A stretch of 64,000 bases of DNA from Hyphomicrobiales bacterium (GTDB lineage: Bacteria > Pseudomonadota > Alphaproteobacteria > Rhizobiales > RI-29), in NCBI GenBank assembly GCA_016125495.1, contig WGLQ01000004.1, forward strand, positions 62,001 to 126,000, read 5' to 3'. Both the position numbers and the translations under genes were made by a program. Below the pieces are notes generated by a model that did no database searches, was not told where the DNA came from, and saw only the letters and a list, made by a program, of their open reading frames with translations. This document shows positions 23,881 to 31,518 of the stretch, one piece after another. Numbering within the stretch: the stretch's first letter is position 1; each line of letters opens with the position of its first letter.

Positions 23881-25127
23881 CGGAGTTATTGAGGGAGCCA
23901 TTGGCCGGAACCGTCGACGACGGTCCGCATCTGCCGGTTCCGGGCTTCATCGCCCGCCTCGCGTTGGTGGCGACGGGCCGGTTGCTGAACAATCTCGATC
24001 GCGGCAGCCTGACCCTCGTACTTGGCCCCGGCGTTCGCCGCACCTTCATCGGCCGCACCGGAGGCGCCGATGCGGTCATTCATGTTCACGGCCTTGGTTT
24101 TCTCACCCGTTCCCTCTCCCGCGGCACCATCGGCATCGCCGAGAGCTACCTTCGCGGCGAATGGACGACGCCCGATCTCGCCGAGGTCTTTCGGTTCTTC
24201 ATCGACAACAAGACGGCCCTGGTCGGCGCCGGCGCGGGCCTCTTTCGCGTGCGGGCCAGCGACACCCGTGCCCATGTCGCGAACGCCAACACGCGCGAGG
24301 GCAGCCGTCGCAACATCGCCGCCCACTACGATCTCGGCAATGCGTTCTATTCCCGGTGGCTCGATCCCTCCATGACATACTCGAGCGCGCTCTTTGCCCG
24401 GGCCGATGAGCCTCTCGCTGAGGCGCAGTTGCGCAAATACCGCCGGGTCGCCGACGCCATCGCCTGCCCGCCGGGTGGCCGCATTCTCGAAATCGGCTGT
24501 GGTTGGGGCGGCTTTGCCGAGGTTGCCTGCCGCGATCTCGGCCTCGAGGTCCATGGCATCACGCTTTCGAGCGAGCAACTCGCGTTCGCCCGCGAGCGCC
24601 TCGCGCGCCAGGGTCTCGCCGGGCGGTCCCGGATCGAGCTTCTCGACTATCGCGACACCAGCGGCCGATACGACGGGATCGCCTCGATCGAGATGATCGA
24701 GGCGGTCGGTCGCGAACACTGGCCGGAGTATTTCGGCGTCGTCTGCGAGCGGCTGCGTCCCGGGGCGCGCGCCGCGATCCAGGCGATCACGATCAGCGAG
24801 GAACTCGCCGCGAGCTACCGCCGCGCTCCCGACTTCATTCAGCATTTCATCTTTCCGGGCGGTGTGCTTCCGACCGTGCGCGAACTGCGCGAAGGCGCCG
24901 GCAGGGCCGGCCTCTCGGTCTCCGTCGATCTCTGCTTTGCCTCGAGTTACGCCGAGACCCTCTGGCGCTGGCGTCGCTCGTTCCTCTCGCGCTGGAGCGA
25001 AATCCGCGACTTGGGCTTCGACGAGCGCTTCCGGCGCATGTGGGATTATTATCTCACATATTGTGCCGTCGGCTTCGAGCGCCGCACCATCGACGTCGGC
25101 ATTTACGTTCTCTCGCACGCCCGCTGA
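23877..25127 (+). CDS. cfa: Cyclopropane-fatty-acyl-phospholipid synthase family methyltransferase
   Basis: A 416-residue SAM-dependent enzyme acting on double bonds of phospholipid acyl chains. Residues about 1-130 are the lipid-binding part; the catalytic domain has HYDLGNAFYSRWLDPSMTYSSALF, the SAM motif RILEIGCGWGGFAEVA, and SIEMIEAVGREHWPEYF. The sequence is complete. In RpoE regulons such homologues make cyclopropane or methylated/furan-type fatty acids that protect against singlet oxygen, so the product need not be a cyclopropane ring. It ends 11 bases before the convergent SDR gene. Confidence 0.88.
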   Translation: MTELLREPLAGTVDDGPHLPVPGFIARLALVATGRLLNNLDRGSLTLVLGPGVRRTFIGRTGGADAVIHVHGLGFLTRSLSRGTIGIAESYLRGEWTTPDLAEVFRFFIDNKTALVGAGAGLFRVRASDTRAHVANANTREGSRRNIAAHYDLGNAFYSRWLDPSMTYSSALFARADEPLAEAQLRKYRRVADAIACPPGGRILEIGCGWGGFAEVACRDLGLEVHGITLSSEQLAFARERLARQGLAGRSRIELLDYRDTSGRYDGIASIEMIEAVGREHWPEYFGVVCERLRPGARAAIQAITISEELAASYRRAPDFIQHFIFPGGVLPTVRELREGAGRAGLSVSVDLCFASSYAETLWRWRRSFLSRWSEIRDLGFDERFRRMWDYYLTYCAVGFERRTIDVGIYVLSHAR

Positions 25128-25138
25128 TCGGCGGCCCG

Positions 25139-25888
25139 TCAGCCCTGACGGTTTCCCGCGAGCCGCCGGGTCAGCGCGAAGAAGAGGCCGGGCGGAAGCA
25201 GTGCCAGCAGCTTCATGAGGAGCACGAGCTTCCATGGAAACGCGATTTCGAACCGCCTCGAGGACAACCCGCGAAGGATCGCCGCCGCCGCTTCGGATGC
25301 GCTGATGATGAACGGCATGGGGAATGTGTTTGCCGCCGTCATGGGCGTGGCAACGAAGCCCGGATTGACGACCTGTACCTTGATGCCGTCACCGGCCAGA
25401 TCGCCCCGCAGTGTTTCCGCCAGGTTGATCAGCGCCGCCTTGGTCGGCCCGTAGGCGGCCGCTCTCGGCAGGCCCCGGTAGCCCGAAACGGACGAGACGA
25501 TCGCGATGTGCCCCGATCGCCTCGCCCGCATCGGCCCGACGACGGCGAGCACGGCATGGACCACACCGAGATGGTTGACCTCCATCGCCTGGCGGAACTT
25601 CGCGGCGTCGTAGTCGACGGGATCCATCATGTGCCAGACGCCGGCGGCGGCAACGAGGAGGTCGACATCGCCGTGCGCGTTCACGATGCGCTGGTGCGCG
25701 GCTTCGACGGCGGTCGCATCGGCGACGTCGACGGCGAGAGGAACGATTGCCGGCTCGCCGGCGGCCAGTTCGTCGAGGGCCTCGGCCGAGCGCGCGCTCG
25801 CGACCACCCTCCAGCCTTGCCGCGCGAGCAGGATGGCGAGTTCACGTCCGATGCCCGAACTCGCCCCCGTGATCCAGGCGACCCGCAT
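25139..25888 (-). CDS. Short-chain dehydrogenase/reductase
   Basis: A 249-residue classical SDR. The cofactor motif is TGASSGIG at residues 8-15, the NAG-like motif is LLVAAAGVW, and the catalytic Ser-Tyr-Lys are in SSVSGYRG...AAYGPTKAAL. The C-terminus has a hydrophobic stretch (WKLVLLMKLLALLPPGLFFALTR) that may bind the membrane. ATG 25888 was chosen because AAGGA lies four bases before it; an ATG at 25906 is also possible. It follows chrR closely on the same strand and probably belongs to the same singlet-oxygen/envelope-stress unit. Substrate unknown. Confidence 0.85.
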   Translation of the reverse strand: MRVAWITGASSGIGRELAILLARQGWRVVASARSAEALDELAAGEPAIVPLAVDVADATAVEAAHQRIVNAHGDVDLLVAAAGVWHMMDPVDYDAAKFRQAMEVNHLGVVHAVLAVVGPMRARRSGHIAIVSSVSGYRGLPRAAAYGPTKAALINLAETLRGDLAGDGIKVQVVNPGFVATPMTAANTFPMPFIISASEAAAAILRGLSSRRFEIAFPWKLVLLMKLLALLPPGLFFALTRRLAGNRQG

Positions 25889-25908
25889 CCGGTCCTTGAC
25901 GCCCATGC

Positions 25909-26577
25909 CTACATGCCGATGAAGGGTTGCGCGAGGCGGCCCTTCAAGGTGCGAAAGCGCGCTTTGTCTTCCGTCGCCACGAGGCAAACGCACGGCAACC
26001 CCGGGGTCACCACCGGCTCGTGATCGATCTCCTCGTCCATGTCGGCCACGTCGCCGCGCTGGAAGAGCCCGAAACTGTCGCGGTAGGCACCGCTCAACAC
26101 GAGCGTCAGTTCGGCGCCTCCGTGGCCGTGCTCGGGCACCTTGCGCCCCGGCTCGATCATGAGAAATCTGAGGTCACCGCTCTCGCCGGGAGAAAGCGCC
26201 ACCTTGCTGTAGCGGATTCCGGGAGCGAGCCATTTCCAGGTCACGGTCTCGATGCCGCCGCCGATGCGCCTTGCAACGCTCGCCGGCAGCACGCCCGTAA
26301 CGACTTCGCCACCTGCTCCCGTCCGAACCGGCAGCCGCTTGACTTTGTCGGCCTCGCGCGCGCGCGTGAGCAGCGCTTCGAATGCTCCAGCCGCCACCTC
26401 GGCCGGCTCCGCGGCTTCCAACATTGCCCCGCCGACCGCCTCGGATCGGGCGAGCCCGCTCCGGCAGGTCGGACACCAGTCGATATGGCCGCGCGCGACG
26501 ACTTCGAGTGCCTCGCCGAGCGTACCCGCCGCCAGCGCCAACACCGTCGCCTCGTCGAGATGATGCGAGATGTTCAT
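25909..26577 (-). CDS. chrR: Zinc anti-sigma factor ChrR
   Basis: A 222-residue anti-sigma factor. The N-terminal zinc site is His6, His31, Cys35 and Cys38 (GHIDWCPTC), exactly the residue numbers of the Rhodobacter ChrR. The C-terminal cupin has His150, His152, Glu156 (PEHGHGGAEL) and His186, the second metal site needed for the singlet-oxygen response. It binds and silences the sigma factor until singlet oxygen or peroxides act. Its start overlaps the rpoE stop (ATGA), fixing a 1:1 translation pair. Confidence 0.95.
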   Translation of the reverse strand: MNISHHLDEATVLALAAGTLGEALEVVARGHIDWCPTCRSGLARSEAVGGAMLEAAEPAEVAAGAFEALLTRAREADKVKRLPVRTGAGGEVVTGVLPASVARRIGGGIETVTWKWLAPGIRYSKVALSPGESGDLRFLMIEPGRKVPEHGHGGAELTLVLSGAYRDSFGLFQRGDVADMDEEIDHEPVVTPGLPCVCLVATEDKARFRTLKGRLAQPFIGM

Positions 26578-27173
26578 ATTTCCCCTTCGATGGCCGAACG
26601 GACCTTTTGATAGGCGAGCCGCATGCGTGATTTCACCGTCCCGAGCGGCAGCTCCAGCCGGCTCGCGATCTCGCTGTGCGAGAGCCCATCGACGAACGAG
26701 AGCCGGATCACCGCCATCTGCTCCTCCGGCAACCCTTCGAGCACGCGCCCGACGATGGCATTTTCCTGGTTCTGTCCGACGATGGCATCGGCGAGCGGCT
26801 CGTCACTTGCCTCCTCCGGCATGTCGTCGCTGATCGGCTGGAGATGGGACTGGCGTCGCAAACGGTCGATGCGAATGTTTCGGGCGATGGTGAAGATCCA
26901 TGTCGACGCACTGCCCTTTTCTTCCGAAAAGAGGTGCGCCTTGCGCCAGACGGTCAGCAGCGTGTCCTGTGCGATGTCCTCGGCCGTGTCGCGATCCGCT
27001 CCCTGACGCATCATGAGCGATTTCACGCGCGGTCCGAGCGCATCGAACAGCTCCTTGAACGCTGCTTCGTCGCGCTCGTCCGCTATTCGCCTGAGACAGG
27101 CCGCGAGCATTTGCGCCTGGGAACTCGCCTGACGCGCCACGTTCCTCGTACCCCTGGCTCCCGGTTGTGCCAT
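26574..27173 (-). CDS. rpoE: ECF sigma factor RpoE, ChrR-controlled (ECF11-like)
   Basis: A 199-residue extracytoplasmic-function sigma factor. Region 2 covers about residues 35-105 (TAEDIAQDTLLTVWRKAHLF, STWIFTIARNIRIDRLRR) and region 4 about 140-195 (LPEEQMAVIRLSFVDGLSHSEIA, LELPLGTVKSRMRLAYQKVR). The adjoining chrR defines it as the singlet-oxygen type. ATG 27173 was taken rather than an in-frame TTG at 27185. A TGATCC-type promoter lies 27 bases upstream, suggesting autoregulation. Likely targets here are itself, chrR, the SDR gene and the convergent FAD/DUF1365/Cfa operon. Confidence 0.93.
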   Translation of the reverse strand: MAQPGARGTRNVARQASSQAQMLAACLRRIADERDEAAFKELFDALGPRVKSLMMRQGADRDTAEDIAQDTLLTVWRKAHLFSEEKGSASTWIFTIARNIRIDRLRRQSHLQPISDDMPEEASDEPLADAIVGQNQENAIVGRVLEGLPEEQMAVIRLSFVDGLSHSEIASRLELPLGTVKSRMRLAYQKVRSAIEGEI

Positions 27174-27199
27174 GTCGTGATCCAACTGCTGCCCGAGAT

Positions 27200-27228
27200 G
27201 TCAACGCTCGGGCCGGCTGGTCGGATCA
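27200..27228 (-). promoter_or_regulatory. rpoE: Putative RpoE-dependent promoter of rpoE-chrR
   Basis: On the minus strand TGATCC (27228-27223) is followed after 17 bases by GTTGAC (27205-27200). The TGATCC -35 is the known preference of ChrR-controlled sigma factors; the -10 is less certain. The distance of 27 bases to the rpoE ATG suits a short leader. Inference from motif similarity. Confidence 0.5.
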
Positions 27229-27266
27229 CCCGATCCTTCGCGTCCGGCCGTCCGCGAGCCGTCGGA

Positions 27267-27779
27267 TCAGACGCCTTCGCCCTGCTCGATGAGCGTGCAG
27301 CCGTTGATGCGCCAGACGCCGTCGATCAGTACGAGTTCGTATCGCGCCAGCGTCAGCGCGCCGTCGGGCCCCGTCAAGAGCACGTCCTGGACCAATGTGT
27401 CGCCCTCTTGCCGAAGTGAGACGAAGCGATAGTCGCGTGGCCGATAGACCGGTCGATAGCCGCGCTTGACCATGTCCATGAACGTGGCGGCGTTACCGAA
27501 CCGTCGCTGGATCATCGGTGAGGCATGGGCAAAGGCGCGGGCTTGGTCATCGGCGCCGAATGCGGCGATTTGATCGGCGATGACGGACTGGATGGCGACC
27601 CCGGGCGCGCCGTCGTCGGCCACCGCACGGCCGGCCGTCGCCGGTACCATGACGCTCACCAGGACCAGTGCGAGGACCGCGACGATCGCGCGCCTCCATC
27701 CGGCTCGGCTGCTTGCGCCCAAGTCGTGCCCGCCGCGCCGCGGCCCTGTCCGGCGCGTAGTGCCGATCCAATCCGTCAT
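27267..27779 (-). CDS. DUF4864-type exported protein
   Basis: A 170-residue protein with an N-terminal basic stretch and one hydrophobic signal segment (AIVAVLALVLVSVMVPATAG, about residues 30-50). The mature part (IQSVIADQIAAFGADDQARAFAHASPMIQRRFG...FMDMVKRGYRPVYRPRDYRF...GVWRINGC) matches the small DUF4864 family, whose fold is SnoaL/NTF2-like. Function is unknown. ATG 27779 has AAGGGAGG at ideal spacing; upstream open codons were dropped. It lies between the PuuB-like gene and rpoE on the minus strand. Confidence 0.75.
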   Translation of the reverse strand: MTDWIGTTRRTGPRRGGHDLGASSRAGWRRAIVAVLALVLVSVMVPATAGRAVADDGAPGVAIQSVIADQIAAFGADDQARAFAHASPMIQRRFGNAATFMDMVKRGYRPVYRPRDYRFVSLRQEGDTLVQDVLLTGPDGALTLARYELVLIDGVWRINGCTLIEQGEGV

Positions 27780-27817
27780 GCCAGCCTCCCTTGTTCGCCC
27801 AGCCGGCCTTGCTGTCC

Positions 27818-29107
27818 TCACAGCATGTCGCGCAGCCGATAGTAGATCATGCCGAGCGCCAGAATCTGGCTGCCCGCCCACCCGTCGACCGGGATCCGGG
27901 TGTGGCGGATGCGCTCGAAGAGATCGAAACGGCCCCGCGTGCCGGTCACGGCCTCGGCCAGGATGACCCCGGCGAGGTGCGCGAAGTTGACACCATGGCC
28001 GGAGTAGCCCTGGGAGTAGAATACGTTCGGCGCGAGCCGGCCGATCGCCGGCACCCGGTTGATGATGATGCCGATCTTTCCGCCCCAGGCATGCTCGATG
28101 CGCTTGCCGGCGAGTTGCGGGAAGATCTCGACCATGCGCGGACGGATCGAGCCGGCGATGTCGCTCGGCTCGCGGTTGGAGTAATTGCAGCGACCTCCGA
28201 ACAGCATCCGGCCGTCGCCCGAGAGCCGGAAATAGTCGAGCACCATGTCGGTGTTGGAGACGGCGACGTCGTTGGCGATGAGCTGGCCTGCGAGCGTCCC
28301 GAGCGGCTCGGTCGCCACGATGTAGCTGCCGGTCGGAAACAGCAGGCCCTTGAGGCGCTGGCGCTCGAGGCGATGGTAGGCGCCTCCTGCCAGCACGACG
28401 AAATCAGCGTGCACCGACCCGCGCGGCGTCCGCACGATCGCCTTGCGGCCATGCTCGATGCCGACCACGGGGCTGTGCTCGTGAACCGCGACGCCGAGAC
28501 CCGTCGCCGCATCCGCCTCCCCGATCGCGAGGTTGAGCGGATGCAGATGGCCACTGCCATGGTCGATCAATCCGCCGTGGTAGGCCCGCGTCCCGAGCAT
28601 GGTGGCGAGCCGGTCCCGGTCGACCATCTCGAACGGATGGCCCTGGTCCATGTGCTCGCGGCAGTCCGCCTCGAGCCATTTCATGTGGCGGGGTTTTGTT
28701 GCGGCATACATCCAGCCGCGTTTGAGGTCGCAGGCGATGCCGTAGCGCGCCACCCGCTCCTCGACGATCCGGTTGCCCTCATAGAAGGTTTCGCGCAGGA
28801 ACCGTCGCCCGTCTTCGCCGAGCTGACGTTCGAAGGCTTCGCTGCCGCTCATGCCGCCGATCAACTGTCCGCCGTTGCGCCCGCTTGCCCCCCAACCAAT
28901 GCGGTTGGCCTCGATGAGCGCCACCCGATGGCCGCGCTCGGCGAGGGCAATGGCGGCGGACAGGCCCGTGAAGCCGGCCCCGACGACGGCGACGTCCGCG
29001 TTGGTTTCGCCCTCGAGCGGGGCGAAATCGGTGCGTCTGTTGGCGCTTGCCGCGTAATAGGAGGATGTGTGCTCTTCGTGGTCCGGGCTGGCTGGTCGCT
29101 CCAGCAT
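27818..29107 (-). CDS. FAD-dependent oxidoreductase, gamma-glutamylputrescine oxidase-like
   Basis: A 429-residue DAO-family flavoenzyme. The FAD motif is VAVVGAGFTGLSAAIALAERG (residues about 39-58), followed by ASGRNGGQLIGG, typical of PuuB-like enzymes. The C-terminal FAD contact is AWGGKIGIIINRVP...YSQGYSGHGVNFAHLAG. Related enzymes oxidise gamma-glutamyl-putrescine to an aldehyde, peroxide and ammonia. ATG 29107 has AAAGGTGAT before it. It directly follows the PuuA-like ligase (53-base gap), so the pair probably breaks down a gamma-glutamylated polyamine or ethanolamine-like amine. Exact amine unknown. Confidence 0.85.
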   Translation of the reverse strand: MLERPASPDHEEHTSSYYAASANRRTDFAPLEGETNADVAVVGAGFTGLSAAIALAERGHRVALIEANRIGWGASGRNGGQLIGGMSGSEAFERQLGEDGRRFLRETFYEGNRIVEERVARYGIACDLKRGWMYAATKPRHMKWLEADCREHMDQGHPFEMVDRDRLATMLGTRAYHGGLIDHGSGHLHPLNLAIGEADAATGLGVAVHEHSPVVGIEHGRKAIVRTPRGSVHADFVVLAGGAYHRLERQRLKGLLFPTGSYIVATEPLGTLAGQLIANDVAVSNTDMVLDYFRLSGDGRMLFGGRCNYSNREPSDIAGSIRPRMVEIFPQLAGKRIEHAWGGKIGIIINRVPAIGRLAPNVFYSQGYSGHGVNFAHLAGVILAEAVTGTRGRFDLFERIRHTRIPVDGWAGSQILALGMIYYRLRDML

Positions 29108-29160
29108 CGATCACCTTTGCGTTTCGGGCACCAGGATCGCGGGACCCCGGCGCGGCACAT

Positions 29161-30516
29161 TCAAACGACCCTCAGATACCACGTGTAGTCGCGGTCGCTG
29201 ACTTCTGCGTTGAAGCGTTCTTCCTCGCTGCGCTTGGTGCGCACGTAGACGTCGATCGCCTCCTGACTGAGGTAGCGTGGCAGCACTTTGGCCTTGGCCA
29301 GCGCCTCGATCGCCGGCTTCCAGCGGGTCGGAAAGGGTGCCCCGTCGCCGCGCAGCGGCTCACCCTCTCCGATCGGTGCGATGGTGGGCTCCTTCGCCGA
29401 CTCGAGACCATGCAGCATGCCCGCGAGCACCGCCGCCACAACCAGATAGGGGCAAGCGTCGGCGCCGGCGATGCGGTGCTCGAGCCGCCGCGCCATGCCA
29501 CTCGCGAGCGGCAGCCTGATCGCGACCGCGCGGTGGTTCTCCCCCCACGTTCCCGTCGTCGGAACGAAGAAGCCCTCCTGGAAGCGGCGGTAGGAGTTGG
29601 CGTTTGGCGCGATGAGCGCGATCTGCTCGGTGAGCGTCTCCAGCAATCCGCCGACCGCATGGCGCAGCCGCTCGTCCTTCGTGAAGATGTTGCGCCCGGC
29701 CTCGTCGAGCACGCTGACGTGAACGTGCAGCCCGTTGCCCGCCATGCCCGCGAAGGGTTTGGCCATGAACGAAGCCAGCCAACCGTTCTCTCGGGCGACG
29801 GACTTGACGATCCGCTTGAGACACATCGCCTGATCCGAAGCGGTGAGCGCTTCGCCGTGCTCGAGATTGGCCTCCAGCTGGCCGTCGCCATATTCGCTGA
29901 GCACCGACGTCAGCGGCACCTTCTGGGCCCGGCAGCAGTCCTCCAGCCGGCGCACGAAGGGAGCGTAGTCGGCGAGCGCCTCCATCGTCATGGACTGTGG
30001 TCCGGTGAGCGGCGGGAACGGTCCCTCGGGCGCGGTCGGCACCGGCTTTCCGTCCTTGAACGAGAGCAGATAGAATTCGAGCTCGATGGCGATGACGGGC
30101 CTGAGGCCGATCGCGTGGTAGCGCTCCAGTACGCGTGCGAGGGTCTGGCGCGGATCGACGCGCTCGGGTTCGCCCTCGCGGTCGTAGCCGGCGACCAAAA
30201 GCTGCGCCGTCGGGCGGTCCGCCCACGGCACCGGCACGAGGCTGCCCGGCACGGGTCGGAACACGGAATCGGGATCGCCTTCGCGCCAACCGCGCAGCAC
30301 CTCCTGTGGAATGCCACCGAGCGCATCGTGCAGAATGCTCGTGATCGGAAACAGCACGCCCGCTTTGCCGATCTTGTCGAGCACCGAGGGCGGATACTGC
30401 TTGCCGCGGATGATGCCGTTGATGTCCGTCGTCAGGACCTCGACGATCTCGGGCTCCGGATGGGCGGCTCGATAGGCTGCGACCTCGCTTTCGAAGTCGA
30501 CGGTGGCTGGCTTCAT
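29161..30516 (-). CDS. Glutamine synthetase-family ligase, gamma-glutamylpolyamine synthetase (PuuA-like)
   Basis: A 451-residue member of the glutamine synthetase superfamily. Family motifs include VLTTDINGIIRGKQYP near the N-terminus, the metal/glutamate segment SEYGDGQLEANL, GNGLHVHVSVLDEAG (ATP/metal), ANSYRRFQEGFFVPTTGTWGENHRAVAIR and the catalytic RLEHRIAGADACPYL. The N-terminal pattern and neighbours fit PuuA-like enzymes that couple glutamate to amines rather than ammonia assimilation. ATG 30516 gives MKPATVDFE; the ribosome site is weak. It is divergent from a class I amidotransferase gene across 203 bases. Confidence 0.85.
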   Translation of the reverse strand: MKPATVDFESEVAAYRAAHPEPEIVEVLTTDINGIIRGKQYPPSVLDKIGKAGVLFPITSILHDALGGIPQEVLRGWREGDPDSVFRPVPGSLVPVPWADRPTAQLLVAGYDREGEPERVDPRQTLARVLERYHAIGLRPVIAIELEFYLLSFKDGKPVPTAPEGPFPPLTGPQSMTMEALADYAPFVRRLEDCCRAQKVPLTSVLSEYGDGQLEANLEHGEALTASDQAMCLKRIVKSVARENGWLASFMAKPFAGMAGNGLHVHVSVLDEAGRNIFTKDERLRHAVGGLLETLTEQIALIAPNANSYRRFQEGFFVPTTGTWGENHRAVAIRLPLASGMARRLEHRIAGADACPYLVVAAVLAGMLHGLESAKEPTIAPIGEGEPLRGDGAPFPTRWKPAIEALAKAKVLPRYLSQEAIDVYVRTKRSEEERFNAEVSDRDYTWYLRVV

Positions 30517-30719
30517 GATGGACCCGGGTTCTGTTCGCAATGCGCGTGCAACTTGGCGCTGCACTTGACCGCAGCTTCGGCGAGGCTCATCTGAGATGGC
30601 CGGGCCGCGACTGTCAACGATGACCCGGTCGGGTCGGCGAACCGCCGCCATCGGTCTTGCGAGCCGTGCGAGGCTGGCAGGCTGCCCCGAGCCACCCGGA
30701 CAGCCTGCGGAGGACGAGG

Positions 30720-31463
30720 ATGCGCATAGGGATAATCGAGACCGGTCGCCCGCCCGCCGAGCTTGCTGAGCGCCACGGCGACTACCCGGCGATGTTCCGC
30801 AGGCTCCTCTCGGGGATCAGCCCCACGCCCGAATTCGCAACCTATGCCGCCATCGATGGCGAGGTGCCGAGCGATCCGCACGCGGCTGATGCCTGGCTCA
30901 TTACCGGCTCGCGCCACGGCGTCTACGAGCGGCTCGAATGGATGCAGCGGCTCGCCGAATTCGTGCGCGCCGTCGTCGATGCGCGGGTGCCGCTGGTCGG
31001 CATCTGCTTCGGCCACCAGATCATCGCCGACGCGCTCGGCGGAGAGGTCGTCAAATCCGACCGCGGTTGGGGCGTCGGGGTGCAACGCTACGAGGTCACC
31101 GACGTGCCGGAGTGGGCAGAGGAAGTGCTGCGACCGGGCGAGAGCCTCGCGGTCCATGCCGTTCACCAGGACCAGGTGGTGCGCCTGCCCGAGGGCGCGA
31201 ACGTCATCGCCAGCTCGCCGTTTTGCCCCTACGCGGCGCTCACTTATGGCGATGGGGTTCTGACTGTCCAGCCGCATCCGGAAATGGAAGAGCCATTCAT
31301 GCGCGATCTGATCCATGTGCGGTTGTCCGGCGTCGTGCCGCCGGAGGTCGGTTCGGCCGCGCTCGCGTCGCTGGGTGTCGCCATCGACAGCGACAGGTTC
31401 GCGGCGATGATCGAAGCGTTCCTGCGTTCGGCCCTCGAGCGGCGGGCCGCAAGGGCCGCCTGA
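30720..31463 (+). CDS. Class I glutamine amidotransferase-like protein
   Basis: A 247-residue free-standing GATase1 domain. The nucleophile is Cys96 in GICFGHQIIADAL and the other triad residues are His186 and Glu188 in VQPHPEMEEPF, all intact. It is closest in style to the GMP synthase-like branch, not the C26 PuuD branch. Beside PuuA/PuuB-like genes it may hydrolyse a gamma-glutamyl product such as gamma-glutamyl-GABA, which is inference. ATG 30720 has GGAGG six bases upstream; a hairpin (30677-30684 with 30701-30708) immediately precedes that ribosome site. Confidence 0.82.
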   Translation: MRIGIIETGRPPAELAERHGDYPAMFRRLLSGISPTPEFATYAAIDGEVPSDPHAADAWLITGSRHGVYERLEWMQRLAEFVRAVVDARVPLVGICFGHQIIADALGGEVVKSDRGWGVGVQRYEVTDVPEWAEEVLRPGESLAVHAVHQDQVVRLPEGANVIASSPFCPYAALTYGDGVLTVQPHPEMEEPFMRDLIHVRLSGVVPPEVGSAALASLGVAIDSDRFAAMIEAFLRSALERRAARAA

Positions 31464-31518
31464 TTCCGCAGCGGCGACGAATAGGTCCGCGACAAGCGGA
31501 ATTGTAAGGTAGCGTCGG

